A DNA stretch of 64,000 nt. It comes from a bacterium. Lineage in GTDB: Bacteria; Krumholzibacteriota; Krumholzibacteriia; LZORAL124-64-63. A program made the position numbers and the translations under genes. Below are positions 1 to 9,376 of the stretch, one piece after another. The stretch spans positions 62,001-126,000 of the forward strand of contig JADJYS010000001.1 of the NCBI GenBank assembly GCA_016719645.1, in the 5' to 3' direction. The stretch's first letter is position 1. Every line of letters starts with the position of its first letter. The notes beneath the pieces were generated by a model. That model saw only the letters and a program-made list of their open reading frames with translations. It had not been told where the DNA came from and searched no databases.

Positions 1-1
1 G

Positions 2-1075
2 CTGCCGGATCCGGGCGGGGAGCACCTGGTCGTCGAGGCGGCCATGGGGCTCGACGACCGCGTGGTGCAGGACATGCGGCTGGCGCGCGGCGAGGGCGTG
101 GCCGGCCGCGTCTGGGCGACCGGGGAGCCGGCGCTGGGCGAAGCCGAGGCCACCGGGGTGCGGGCGCCCGCGGACGGAGCCGGCGGCCGGCCGGAGACCG
201 GGACCCTGCTGAGCGCGCCGGTGACGCGGGACGGCCGCGTCGTGGGCGTGGTGAACGTCGCCAGCCGCCTCGACGGGCGCCCCTTCGGCGTGCGCGACCG
301 CCTGCTGCTGCAGGCCATCGCGGCGCGGCTGGGCCACGTGCTCGAACGCGTCGCGGTGCACCAGTGCAGCAACCGGGAGTTCGGCGACCTCGCGCAGGCC
401 CTGCGCAAGAGCGTGGCCATCCGCCGCGCCCGCCACGACGACCTCGCGGAGATCTGCCACGACATCTGCATCGAGACCGCCCGGCGCATGCACCTCACCG
501 AGCCGGAGACGATGAGCCTGGCCTTCGCCCTGCAGACCTACGACCTCGGCCTGACGGGCATCCCCGACGACATCATCTACAAGGGGCCGCCGCTCGAGCC
601 GGAGGAGTGGGAGATCCTGCAGCAGCACGTCCACCTGAGCCTGCAGCTGATCTCGTCGCTCGACGCCCCCGGCGAGGTGCACGACATCGTCCTGCACCAC
701 CACGAGCACTACGACGGCACGGGCTACCCGCGCGGACTGTCCGGCGAGGACATCCCGCTGGGGGCGCGCCTGCTGATGCTGGCCGACAGCCTCACCGCCA
801 TGCTCCAGGGCCGGCCCTACCGGCGGGCCGTGACCCTCGAGCAGGCGCTCGGCGAGATGCAGCAGCGCGCCGGCAGCCAGTTCTGCCCGCGCTGCCTGAC
901 GAACTTCCTGGACGAGGCGCAGCGCCACGCCGAACGCATCGGCGCGGTGCAGCACGCGCGCAACCTGGCCCTGCCGCCGCCGGCGAGCCGGAGCGCGGCG
1001 CCCGCCTGGGCCGCGGAGGAGGTCGAGGCAGAGGAACTCGTCGGGGCCGCTCCCGGCGCCGGTATCGCATCCTGA
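2..1075 (+). CDS. GAF / degenerate HD-GYP domain protein (5' partial)
   Basis: The reading frame is already open at base 2, so the gene starts upstream of the window; the first in-frame ATG (44) lies inside a GAF-like sensor domain (about 2-350). The C-terminal part (about 420-930) is an HD-GYP-type domain, a family of cyclic-di-GMP phosphodiesterases. The second half of the signature is intact: HHHEHYDGTGYP at 695-730, followed by a LADSLTAM segment. The first metal-binding doublet, normally HD in an LLHDIGK-like context, reads TYD-LGLTGIPDD, with Tyr-Asp at 539-544, so the first His and the following Lys are missing. Activity is therefore uncertain; it may be a c-di-GMP effector or a dead enzyme. 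A receiver-domain gene follows 46 bp downstream, so the two probably form a signalling pair. Confidence 0.85.
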   Translation: MPDPGGEHLVVEAAMGLDDRVVQDMRLARGEGVAGRVWATGEPALGEAEATGVRAPADGAGGRPETGTLLSAPVTRDGRVVGVVNVASRLDGRPFGVRDRLLLQAIAARLGHVLERVAVHQCSNREFGDLAQALRKSVAIRRARHDDLAEICHDICIETARRMHLTEPETMSLAFALQTYDLGLTGIPDDIIYKGPPLEPEEWEILQQHVHLSLQLISSLDAPGEVHDIVLHHHEHYDGTGYPRGLSGEDIPLGARLLMLADSLTAMLQGRPYRRAVTLEQALGEMQQRAGSQFCPRCLTNFLDEAQRHAERIGAVQHARNLALPPPASRSAAPAWAAEEVEAEELVGAAPGAGIAS

Positions 1076-1121
1076 GCGTCACGCGCGCAGCACACGACAC
1101 CCGAGGGACGGAGGCACGACC

Positions 1122-1496
1122 GTGCGCAAGATCCTGATCGTCGACGACGAGCCCTACATCCTGAGCATCCTGGACTTCAGCCTCGACGCCGAGGGCTACG
1201 CGGTCCTGCAGGCCGCCGACGGCGACGCCGCGCTGAGCCTGGCCGCCGACCAGCAGCCCGACCTGGTCATCCTCGACGTGATGATGCCGCGGCTCGACGG
1301 CTTCGAGACGTGCCGCCGCCTCAAGGCGGACCTGCGCACCAAGGACATCCCGGTCGTCCTGCTGACCGCGCGCAACTCGCGCGAGGACCGCACCCGCGGC
1401 CGCGACTGCGGCGCCGACGGCTACATCACCAAGCCGTTCAGCCCCCAGCGGCTGGTCGACACCGTGCAGACCTTCCTCGGCGTCCGGCACGGCTGA
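1122..1496 (+). CDS. Single-domain response regulator (CheY-like receiver)
   Basis: A 124-residue stand-alone receiver. It has the full phosphorylation site: acidic pair D8/D9, phospho-acceptor D52 in the LDVMMP segment, T82 and K104 in the YITKPF segment. No output domain follows, so it must act by protein contact, as CheY-like regulators do. The start is GTG, chosen because GGGACGGAGG lies just upstream and the receiver fold begins immediately. It sits 46 bp after the HD-GYP-like gene, suggesting co-transcription and a shared signalling role (inference). Confidence 0.93.
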   Translation: MRKILIVDDEPYILSILDFSLDAEGYAVLQAADGDAALSLAADQQPDLVILDVMMPRLDGFETCRRLKADLRTKDIPVVLLTARNSREDRTRGRDCGADGYITKPFSPQRLVDTVQTFLGVRHG

Positions 1497-1510
1497 CCGC
1501 CCCGCGCGAT

Positions 1511-1536
1511 CCGGCCCGGGGCGCAACCCGGGCCGG
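1511..1536 (+). terminator. GC-rich hairpin after the response regulator
   Basis: Perfect 10-bp inverted repeat (1511-1520 with 1527-1536) with a GCGCAA loop, 14 bp after the receiver gene stop. There is no U-tract, so it could be a terminator or only a 3'-end stabiliser. Confidence 0.45.
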
Positions 1537-1635
1537 AGGCCGCCGCGGACGCCGCCGTGGACGCCCGTCGCCCCGCCGTGTAGACTCCCCCCTCACGATC
1601 CCCACCGACGTCCCGCCACCCCGGAGGAACCAGGC

Positions 1636-3639
1636 ATGGCCGCCGTCGCGACGCTGGCCGAGGTCGCCCTGCCGGTGCCCCTGGACCAGACCTTCACCTA
1701 CCGCGTCCCCGACGACTGGCCCGGGCCGGCGGTGAGCCCCGGGGACCTGGTCTCGGCGCCGCTGGGGCGGCGGACGGTGACGGGCCTGGTGGTCGGCGTG
1801 AGGGAGACGGCCGCCGACGTCGTCGAGATCGACGGCCACCGCCTGCGCCCGCTGCGCAGCCGTTTCCCCGCGGCGTACCGGGTCGAGGGCGACCGCCGCC
1901 GCCTGCTGGACTGGATGGCCGGCTACTACGCGCTGCCGGCCGGCGAACTCGTGCCCCTGTTCCACCCGCCCGCCCCCGGCACGAAGGCGCGGCCCCGTCG
2001 CGCCGTCGCCGCCTACCCCATCGCCGACGCCGTCGACGTGCAACTGACGGCCGACCAGGCGCGCGCCGTGGCCTGGGCGGTCGACCGCCTGGAGTCGCGC
2101 CGCTTCGGCGCGCTGCTGCTGCGCGGCGTCACCGGCAGCGGCAAGACCGAGGTCTACCTGCACGTCATCGCCGAGGCCCTGGCCCGGGGCCGCAGCGCCC
2201 TGTACCTGCTGCCGGAGATCGCGCTGACCCCGCAGACCGAGGCGCGCGTGGCGGCGCGCTTCGGCGACCGCGTGGCCACGGTGCACAGCGGCCTGTCCGC
2301 GGGCGAGCGCTGCCGCGTGCACGAGGCGGCGGCGGCGGGCGAGCTGAAGGTCGTGCTCGGGCCGCGCTCGGCCCTGTTCACGCCGCTGCGCGACCTCGGC
2401 GCGGTGATCGTCGACGAGGAGCACGACGCCAGCTACAAGCAGGAGGAGAAGCCGCGCTACCACGCGCGCCACGCGGCGCTGGTGCGGGCCCGCGAGGCGG
2501 GAGCCTGCGTGGTGCTGGGCTCGGCGACCCCCGACCTCGAGTCGGTGCGCAACGCGCGCGAGGGGCGCTACCTGGAGGTCCTGCTCACCGACCGGCCGGT
2601 CGGGGAGATGCCCGTCGTGGAGATCGTCGACATGCGCGGCGGGCCGGCGTCCGACGGCTTCTCGGACGCGCTGCTGACCCGGCTCGAATCGTGCCTGGCC
2701 AACGGCCGCCAGGCGATCCTCTACTACAACCGCCGCGGCTTCGCGCGCGTCCTGCAGTGCACCTCGTGCGGCGTGCCGGTCGCCTGCCCGCACTGCGACA
2801 TCGCGCTGACGGTGCACCTGCGCCCCCGCCAGCTGCTCTGCCACTACTGCGGCTTCGCGCGGCGCGAGCCGGACACCTGCCCGGACTGCGGCGGCCCGTC
2901 GTTCCTGCCCGGCGGTTCCGGCACCGAGCGGCTCGAGCTGGCGCTGGCCGCGCACTTCCCCGACGCCCGCGTCCTGCGGCTCGACCAGGACACCACCCGC
3001 GCCCGCGGCAGCCACCGGCGGATCCTCTCGGACTTCGCGGCGCGCGGCGCCGACATCCTGGTCGGCACCCAGATGGTGGCCAAGGGCCACCACTTCGCCG
3101 GCGTCGATCTGGTCGGCGTCCTGGCGGCCGACGACGGCCTGACGCTGCCCGACTTCCGCGCGCACGAGCGCGTCTTCCAGCTGCTGACCCAGGTCGCCGG
3201 GCGCACGGGCCGGGAGAGCCCCGGCGCCGTGCTCTTCCAGACCTGGCAGCCGGACCATCCCGTGATCCTGGCCGCGTCGCGCCACGATTTCGCGGCCTTC
3301 GCCGCGGCCGAGCTGCCGCAGCGCGAGGCGGCGGGGTACCCGCCGGCGCGGCGCATGCTCCGGGTGGGGCTGGCGGCCCGTCGCCACGCCGACGTCGAGC
3401 AGGCCGCCCGGCGCCTCGCCGAGCTGATGCACGCCCACCTGCGGCCGCCCGAGCTGGAGGTGCTCGGCCCGGCGCCCGCCGTGTTCGCCCGCCTGCAGAA
3501 CCGCGTCCGCTGGCAGCTGCTGGTCAAGGGGTCCCTGACCAACGCCCAGCGGGCCTGGCTGGCCGACCGCGGCCGCCGCCTGGCCGCCGAAACCGCCGTC
3601 GACATCACCCTGGACGTCGATCCCGTCGGCCTCTACTGA
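1636..3639 (+). CDS. priA: Primosomal protein N' (PriA helicase)
   Basis: A 667-residue superfamily 2 helicase that restarts collapsed replication forks by loading the primosome. The N-terminal DNA-binding region (residues about 1-130) precedes the helicase core. Walker A is GVTGSGKT at 164-171, the DEEH box is at 260-263, and a GSATPDLES motif follows. A zinc-binding insertion with paired cysteines (CTSC, CPHC, CHYC, CPDC) lies at about 370-425, as in all PriA proteins. Later motifs GTQMVAKGHHF and QVAGRTGR are intact. Length and domain order match the family, so the gene appears complete. ATG start preceded by CCGGAGGAACC. Confidence 0.97.
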   Translation: MAAVATLAEVALPVPLDQTFTYRVPDDWPGPAVSPGDLVSAPLGRRTVTGLVVGVRETAADVVEIDGHRLRPLRSRFPAAYRVEGDRRRLLDWMAGYYALPAGELVPLFHPPAPGTKARPRRAVAAYPIADAVDVQLTADQARAVAWAVDRLESRRFGALLLRGVTGSGKTEVYLHVIAEALARGRSALYLLPEIALTPQTEARVAARFGDRVATVHSGLSAGERCRVHEAAAAGELKVVLGPRSALFTPLRDLGAVIVDEEHDASYKQEEKPRYHARHAALVRAREAGACVVLGSATPDLESVRNAREGRYLEVLLTDRPVGEMPVVEIVDMRGGPASDGFSDALLTRLESCLANGRQAILYYNRRGFARVLQCTSCGVPVACPHCDIALTVHLRPRQLLCHYCGFARREPDTCPDCGGPSFLPGGSGTERLELALAAHFPDARVLRLDQDTTRARGSHRRILSDFAARGADILVGTQMVAKGHHFAGVDLVGVLAADDGLTLPDFRAHERVFQLLTQVAGRTGRESPGAVLFQTWQPDHPVILAASRHDFAAFAAAELPQREAAGYPPARRMLRVGLAARRHADVEQAARRLAELMHAHLRPPELEVLGPAPAVFARLQNRVRWQLLVKGSLTNAQRAWLADRGRRLAAETAVDITLDVDPVGLY

Positions 3640-3667
3640 CCGGGAGGAGGCGGCGGCGCCTGCGGAT

Positions 3668-3697
3668 TTGCCTGCGGGACGCCAACTGTAGTATCAT
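3668..3697 (+). promoter_or_regulatory. Candidate sigma70-type promoter for the secreted protease
   Basis: TTGCCT (3668-3673) and TATCAT (3692-3697) separated by 18 bp, about 70 bp upstream of the protease start. It matches 4/6 and 5/6 of the consensus in otherwise GC-rich sequence. Seen by eye only. Confidence 0.35.
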
Positions 3698-3704
3698 AGA
3701 GGGT

Positions 3705-3724
3705 GGCGGCGCGAGAGCGCCGCC
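3705..3724 (+). other. Hairpin with GNRA-type loop in the priA-protease gap
   Basis: GGCGGCGC (3705-3712) pairs with GCGCCGCC (3717-3724) around a GAGA tetraloop. It lies just downstream of the candidate promoter, so it would be in the 5' leader of the protease mRNA; it could alternatively end priA transcription. Confidence 0.35.
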
Positions 3725-3767
3725 CCGGACATCCCGCTGTTCCCCCGGTTCGGACGAAAGGCAGCCG

Positions 3768-6700
3768 ATGCGTTCGTGTAATGTTTTTTGCGCTCCCGTG
3801 GCCGCGAGGGTCCGCCTGTCGGTCCTGGTCAGCCTGCTGATCGTCGCCGCCGCCGGAACGGCCTTCGGCCAGTCCGCGGCCGGCTGGGAATCGTCAACGG
3901 CGTTCACCGACAGCCTGACGCCCCAGGCCCGCGCCAACCTGTTCGGGTTCCGGCTGCCCCCCGACTACGAGCGCGAGTACCGCGACCACCTGAAGCTCTA
4001 CCCCGAGGACAAGGTCGACCTGCCGTCGAACTTCAGCTGGGTGAGCGAGGGCGGCCTGACGTCGGTCAAGAACCAGGGCGACTGCGGCTCGTGCTGGGCC
4101 TTCGCCGCCATCGGGCAGATCGAGTCGCACCTGAAGATCTACTACGGGCAGGACCTCAACCTGTCGGAACAGCAGATGATCCTCTGCAACCCTTACGGCG
4201 CCGACTGCGACGGCGGCTGGGCCTCGGCCGTCTACAACGTGGCGATGACCTACGGGGCCGTCCACGAGGAGGCCATCCCCTACAGCGGCGGCACCAGCAG
4301 CGCCTGCACCCAGTCCTCCCACCTGCCCTTCGGCTTCGTGGCGAACTGGCACTACGTCTCGAACAACGTGACCCAGATCAAGAACGCCCTGCTCGAGGGC
4401 CCCGTGTGCTCGGCGATGAACGCCGACGAGCCCTTCCCCAGCTACGGCACCGGCTGCTACACCGACAACGTCGGGCCCTACACCAACCACCTGATCCTGA
4501 TCGTGGGCTGGGACGACCGCGCCTGCGGCGGCACCGGCGGCTGGATCTGCAAGAACTCCTGGGGCGGCGGCTTCGGCGAGGGCGGCTACTTCACGATCAA
4601 GTACGGCGTGTCGCTGATCGGCTCCTCGACCACCCAGATCGACCTGGTGGTGCCGCCGACCGGCGTGGCGGTGCTCGCGCCGCTCGACGACCGCGACTAC
4701 GTGGCCGGAGAGACGGTCGACATCGTCTGGACGACGAACGGCGAACCCGCCGCCACAGTCGACATCTGGGCTTCCCTGGGCGGCTTCCTCGACACCAGGA
4801 TCGCGCAGAACGTCCCCAACAACGGCCACTTCGCCTGGACCCTGCCGAACCATTCCACCACGAACCTGCAGCTCTGCGTGGTGCCGCTGGGGGACACCCA
4901 GCAGGGCTTCGGCATCTCCCCGGAGCGGATGCGCCTGCTCGGCCACCGCACGCGCTACGTCTCGCCGACCGGCGGCGACGTCGCGCCCTACGAGACCAAG
5001 GCCACGGCCGCGCGCAGCCTGGCCGCGGCCCTGGTCGCCTGCACCGGGCGCGACACCGTGCTCGTCGCCGCCGGCGACTACGGCGAGCGCGTGTCCGTCA
5101 CCACGCCCACGACGATCATCGGCGGCTGGAACCCGACCTTCACCGCGCGCGACCCGCAGCCGGGCGCGACGCGCCTGCAGACGATCGACAGCGCGATGAG
5201 CTTCATCGGCGGCCTCGACGGCCACGCCGGCGTCGTCGGCTTCGAGTTCCACGACTGCGTCGGCGGCGTCAGCAGCGTGCCGGTCTTCGGCCGCCACGGC
5301 GGGGCGATCTACATCAACGATTCCTCGCCCACCATCAGGGACTGCGTGTTCACCAACAACACGGCCAACCCCTTCAACGGCAGCGGGGTCGGCGGCGCCA
5401 TCATCGCCATCAACGGCGCGCCCCGCATCGAGAGCTGCGTGTTCCAGGGCAACCGCGCCACGCTGGGCGGCGCCGTGGCGCTGATCGGCGCCGAGGGCGC
5501 GGTCCTGACCGGGAACCAGTACCTGCAGAACGCCTGCATGGACAGCGTCGCCGGGCATCAGGGCGCCGCCCTCTACGCCCTCGACTGCAGCCTCGAACTG
5601 GTCGGCGAGACCTTCACGGGCAACCGCCGCTGCTTCGCCGGCGCGGCCCTCTCGGCGGACGGCTCGACGGTGACCGCGCGCGACGTCGTCGCCACCGGCA
5701 ACGCCGCGGACGCCCGCGGCGGCGTCTTCCAGGTCCTCGGCGGCAGCCTCGTCGTCGAAGGCGGCCGCTTCGCGGGCAACACGGCCCGGCTCGACCGCGG
5801 CGGCGCCTTCCACCTCGACGGAGCCTCGGGCGACATCCGCAACGCCGTGCTGGCGGGCAACGCCGCCGGCGTGCTCGGCGCCTCGATCTCGGCGAGCGCG
5901 GTCCCCTCGCTGCGCCTCGAGAACGCGCTGCTGCTCGACAGCGCCGGCACGGGCTTCGCCGCGGTGTTCACCACCGGCGACGGGTCGCTGCTGGTGCGCA
6001 ACTGCGTCATCGCCGGCAAACGCGCGGCGGCGTGGCGGGCAGCGCCGGCACCTTCACGGCCGACTACAACGTCCTGTGGAACAACGCGGGCGGGAACTAC
6101 GTCGGCCTGACGGGCGGCGCCCACGACATCGTGGCCGCCCCGGGCTTCTGCAACCCGGCGGCCGGGGACTACGCGCTGGCCCTGCACTCGCCCTGCCTGG
6201 ACCGGGGCGATCCCGACCCCGACTGCCTCGACCCCGACGGCTCGCGGGCCGACGTCGGCGTCTACGGCGGCCCCGGCTGCACGCCGGTGGCCCCGGCCGC
6301 GGTCGCGCAGCTCGACTTGACCGAACTGGCCGCGGCGAGCGTCGGGCTCGGCTGGGCGCCGAACGGCGAACCCGACGTCGACCACTACGTCGTCTACCGG
6401 CTGCCGGAGGCCGGCACGCAGCCCGGCGCCGCCCACGTGGCCGGCACCGTGGCCCACCCCGGCCACACGTTCGCGCCGGGCCAGCCCGACGGCTGGTTCA
6501 CGGTGGTGGCGGTGGACCAGCAGGGCCACGTCGGCGGCTACTCGGCGACGGTGACGGCGGGCGCGACGGCCGCCGGCGACGCGCCGCGCGCCCTGGCCAT
6601 CGCGGACGTGGTGCCGAACCCGTTCAACCCCCGCACCACCATCCGCTTCGAGGTGCCGCGCGCCGGCCGCGTCACGGCGCGCATCCACGACATGCGCGGC

Positions 6701-6865
6701 CGCGTCGTGCGCACGCTCGCCGACGCGGACCTGGCCGCCGGGCGGCACACGGCGACCTGGGACGGCCGCGACGACCAGGGCGGCAAGGCCGCCGCGGGCG
6801 TCTACCTGCTGCGCGTCGCCGCGGGCGGCGAGCAGCGCTCGGCCAAGCTGGTGCTCGCGAAGTAG
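3768..6865 (+). CDS. Secreted papain-like (C1A) cysteine protease with beta-helix and FlgD-like sorting domain; frameshifted
   Basis: Starts with a signal peptide (residues about 1-35, hydrophobic core then AFGQ). The C1A catalytic domain follows: oxyanion Gln Q103 and nucleophile C109 in NQGDCGSCWAF, catalytic H241 (YTNHLILIVGW) and N263 (CKNSWGGGF). From about residue 400 there are repeated short right-handed beta-helix coils like those of pectate-lyase folds, then a fibronectin-III-like stretch. The C-terminus is an NPFNPRTTIRFEVP FlgD-Ig/T9SS-like domain ending in VLAK. Near 6018-6022 the first frame leaves the beta-helix and soon stops (6110), while the other forward frame resumes with VAGSAGTFTADYN; restoring one base after GGCAA gives a smooth GNTRGG junction. 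The break is probably a one-base deletion in assembly. Predicted role: exported or surface-attached proteolysis. Confidence 0.85.
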
Positions 6866-6890
6866 CGCGCGGCGTCGCGCCGACAAGAGG

Positions 6891-6916
6891 AAGGGCCGCC
6901 CCGCGGGGCGGCCCTT
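6891..6916. terminator. Bidirectional terminator hairpin between protease and aroB
   Basis: Perfect inverted repeat: AAGGGCCGCCCC (6891-6902) with GGGGCGGCCCTT (6905-6916), lying between two convergent genes. The A-rich and T-rich ends could provide short U-tracts in both directions. Confidence 0.75.
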
Positions 6917-6938
6917 CGCGCGTCCGGTCCCGGGCGGC

Positions 6939-8048
6939 TCACCCCGCCAGCGCCGCCAGCATGTCGTCGAGCCCGACGCGCGCGTCGATGTCCACCGCGC
7001 CGATCCGCAGCGGCAGGACCCAGCGCACCTCGCCGCCGCGCACCTTCTTGTCGCCGGCGACCAGGGCGGCGGTCGCGCGCCGCGGCGGCGCCGCCGCCGT
7101 CACGGCCAGGCCGCAGGCCGCCAGCAGCGCGACGATCCGGTCGGCGTCGCGGCGCGGGCAGGTCCCGCGCGAGGCCGCCAGGCGCGCGGCCGCCGCCAGC
7201 CCCAGCGCCACGGCCTCGCCGTGCGCCAGCCCCAGCTGCAGCTCCAGCGCGTGGCCGAGCGTGTGCCCGAGGTTCAGCGCCCGCCGCGGGCCGGCCTCGC
7301 GGAAGTCGGCGCTGACCAGCCGTCCCTTCACCCTCACCGCGCCGTCGATCCACGACGCCCAGGGCAGGTCCAGGGCGCCGGGCACGGGGCGGTCCGCCCG
7401 CCCGCGGGCCAGCAGACCCGCGAGGTCGGGCGCGCGCGCCTCGAGGTCGCGGAACAGGGACGGCGAGCCGATCACCGCGGCCTTGACCGTCTCGGCCAGG
7501 CCGCAGCGCCAGTCGCGCCGCGTCAGCGTGCCCAGCAGCGCCGGCTCGACCAGCACGCACCCGGCGGGGTGGAAGGCGCCGACGGGATTCTTCAGCGCCC
7601 CGAGATCGACCGCGGTCTTGCCGCCGAGGCCGGCGTCCACCGCCGCCAGCAGCGTCGTGGGGACGGCGGCGAAGGCCACGCCGCGCTGCCAGGTCGCCGC
7701 CGCGAAGCCGGCGAGGTCCAGCACCGCGCCGCCGCCCACCCCGACGACCACGCCGTCGCGCGGCAGCCCGCGCGCCGCCAGCCACCGCCAGACGCGCTCG
7801 AGGTTCGCCACCGTCTTGGCGGCCTCGCCCCCGGGCACGACCAGGCGGGGCAGGGGAGCCCCGCCGCCGTCCCGCAGCACGGCCGCCAGGCGCCCGCCGT
7901 GCAGCCGCGCCACCGCCCGGTCCACGACCGCGACGGCCGGCCGGCGGCCCAGCCTCCCGGCGAGCCGGTCCAGCGCGGCGGCGTCGCCCAGGTAGTCGGT
8001 CGTCACGCCGCCCAGGCGGTAGCGACGGTGCAAGATGTTGTGGGGCAA
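6939..8048 (-). CDS. aroB: 3-dehydroquinate synthase
   Basis: Second step of the shikimate pathway, converting DAHP to 3-dehydroquinate with NAD and a divalent metal. Family motifs are clear: PGGEAAKT, VGVGGGAVLDLAGFAA (NAD site), PTTLLAAVDAGLGGKTAVD, the GLAETVK segment and the metal-ligand region LNLGHTLGHALE. I place the start at a TTG (8046-8048) because GGAGG sits 7 nt upstream and the resulting 369 residues fit the family; a GTG further in is the main alternative. Single gene, convergent with the protease, with no other aro gene in the window. Confidence 0.92.
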   Translation of the reverse strand: MPHNILHRRYRLGGVTTDYLGDAAALDRLAGRLGRRPAVAVVDRAVARLHGGRLAAVLRDGGGAPLPRLVVPGGEAAKTVANLERVWRWLAARGLPRDGVVVGVGGGAVLDLAGFAAATWQRGVAFAAVPTTLLAAVDAGLGGKTAVDLGALKNPVGAFHPAGCVLVEPALLGTLTRRDWRCGLAETVKAAVIGSPSLFRDLEARAPDLAGLLARGRADRPVPGALDLPWASWIDGAVRVKGRLVSADFREAGPRRALNLGHTLGHALELQLGLAHGEAVALGLAAAARLAASRGTCPRRDADRIVALLAACGLAVTAAAPPRRATAALVAGDKKVRGGEVRWVLPLRIGAVDIDARVGLDDMLAALAG

Positions 8049-8470
8049 GGGGGTGCCTCCATGGCGAAAGAGGACCGAATCCAACGGTCGCCACGATACC
8101 AGATCACCCAGGTTGTGCCTTCGAAAATGTGTCTGCGTTAAACGTCGGCGATCGCCATCTGGGAACGGGTGCGCCGCCGTCGGCGTCAACGGCATTGCCC
8201 TGCGGCCAGGGGGGCGGGGAGGCCCGGATGCCGAACACGCCGTCCCCAGGGAGAGTCCGGCGCGAGTCGTCCGGCAAGAGCCCATCCCGTCACAAGATGC
8301 GATGCCGGGCCGCCAACCGAGCGGACACAATCTCGCAGGCACAACCCACGGGATGATCTTGCTTTTCAATTGACCCTTGAGCGGCAGGCACTACCTTTCC
8401 CCATGGAACGATACAGCGGGGACCCGGCCGGCCCCCGCGGCCAGATTCGGTGCAAGGAGTGTGATGGATC
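8049..8470. other. 422-bp intergenic region between divergent aroB and porC
   Basis: No convincing coding sequence, tRNA or known riboswitch was recognised. It must hold the aroB and por promoters. The part near 8340-8400 is visibly less GC-rich. The only promoter-like element noted is at 8370-8397. Confidence 0.5.
8370..8397 (+). promoter_or_regulatory. Weak candidate promoter for porCDAB
   Basis: TTGACC (8370-8375, 5/6 of the -35 consensus) followed after 16 bp by TACCTT (8392-8397, about 3/6 of -10). It is about 75 bp upstream of porC and the best match in the gap, but the -10 is poor. Confidence 0.25.
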
Positions 8471-9052
8471 ATGGCAGCAGCGACCACTGAGATCCGCTGG
8501 CACGGCCGCGGCGGACAGGGGGCCAAGACGGCGGCGATCTTCCTGGCCGAGGCCGTCCTCGACCAGGGCAAGCACAGCCAGGGCTTCCCCGAGTACGGCC
8601 CCGAACGGCGAGGCGCCCCCGTGCGCGGGTTCACCCGCATCTCCGACGCCCCGATCCGCCTGCACTGCAGCATCGCCGAGCCCGACTACGTGATCGTGCT
8701 CGACCCCACGCTGCTGGATTCCACGAGCGCGGGCGTGCCCGACGGCGCCAGCGCGGACACGGTGTTCCTGATCAACACCGTCGAATCCCCGGCCAACATC
8801 CGCAAGCGGCTGGGCATCAAGGGCGGCAAGGTCCACACCGTGGACGCCTCGCTCATCGCCCAGGAGAGCTTCGGGCGGCCCATCCCCAACATGCCGATGA
8901 TCGGCGCGCTGGCCGCGGTGGCCGACGTGATCACCCTGGAGAACCTCGTCGCCTCGCTGGTGGTGCGCTTCAAGAAGAAGTTCAGCCAGGCCGTCATCGA
9001 CGGGAACGTCACCGCCGTGGAAAGGGCCTACAAGGAGTTGGTGTCCGAATGA
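8471..9052 (+). CDS. porC: Pyruvate:ferredoxin oxidoreductase, gamma subunit
   Basis: A 193-residue gamma-type subunit of a 2-oxoacid:ferredoxin oxidoreductase. The N-terminus carries the family glycine signature (EIRWHGRGGQGAKTAA) and the SQGFPEYGPERRGAPV motif. It is the first gene of a tight porC-D-A-B cluster and overlaps the next gene by ATGA. The complex oxidises pyruvate with CoA to acetyl-CoA and CO2 and reduces ferredoxin, mainly in anaerobes. AAGGAG lies 11 nt upstream. Gene order and subunit sizes fit pyruvate, but a 2-oxoisovalerate (Vor) enzyme has the same architecture and cannot be excluded by eye. Confidence 0.92.
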   Translation: MAAATTEIRWHGRGGQGAKTAAIFLAEAVLDQGKHSQGFPEYGPERRGAPVRGFTRISDAPIRLHCSIAEPDYVIVLDPTLLDSTSAGVPDGASADTVFLINTVESPANIRKRLGIKGGKVHTVDASLIAQESFGRPIPNMPMIGALAAVADVITLENLVASLVVRFKKKFSQAVIDGNVTAVERAYKELVSE

Positions 9053-9357
9053 GCCTCATCCCGACTTCCAGCCTGAACGAGGGCGGCATCATCACCGAGG
9101 CGGGCAACGCCGCCGCCTTCAAGACGGGCGACTGGCGCTCGAACGTGCCGCAGTGGGTCCCCGAGAACTGCATCCACTGCATGTTCTGCTGGATCTACTG
9201 CCCGGACTCGGCCGTGGCCATCGACAACACCGGCGAGAAGACCGTCATGACGGGCTTCGTCTTCGAGCACTGCAAGGGTTGCGGGATCTGTGCGCAGCAC
9301 TGCCCGCCCGCCGCCAAGGGGAAAGCGGCCATCGTCATGGTCCGCGACGAGAAGTAG
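9049..9357 (+). CDS. porD: Pyruvate:ferredoxin oxidoreductase, delta (ferredoxin) subunit
   Basis: A 102-residue two-cluster ferredoxin subunit. Two classic 4Fe-4S motifs are present: CIHCMFCWIYCP (C41, C44, C47, C51) and CKGCGICAQHCP (C75, C78, C81, C85). It carries electrons from the TPP/cluster core to external ferredoxin. Its ATG overlaps the porC stop, so the two are translationally coupled. The N-terminal 30 residues before the clusters are typical of PorD. Confidence 0.95.
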   Translation: MSLIPTSSLNEGGIITEAGNAAAFKTGDWRSNVPQWVPENCIHCMFCWIYCPDSAVAIDNTGEKTVMTGFVFEHCKGCGICAQHCPPAAKGKAAIVMVRDEK

Positions 9358-9376
9358 CCACGGAAAGGAGTGTCCC

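Noticed and set aside
3894..5813. Very long open frames on the opposite strand of the protease, GH13, giant-protein and GH57 genes
   Set aside because: They follow from high GC content with G/C-biased third codon positions. The predicted proteins are low-complexity Ala/Arg/Gly/Val and have no motifs, while the genes listed have clear domains.
8230..8345. Possible riboswitch or small RNA upstream of porC (GGGAGAGTCC-like start)
   Set aside because: It superficially resembles a glycine-aptamer core, but the other conserved blocks are missing and no stable paired structure could be drawn. Infernal against Rfam would decide.
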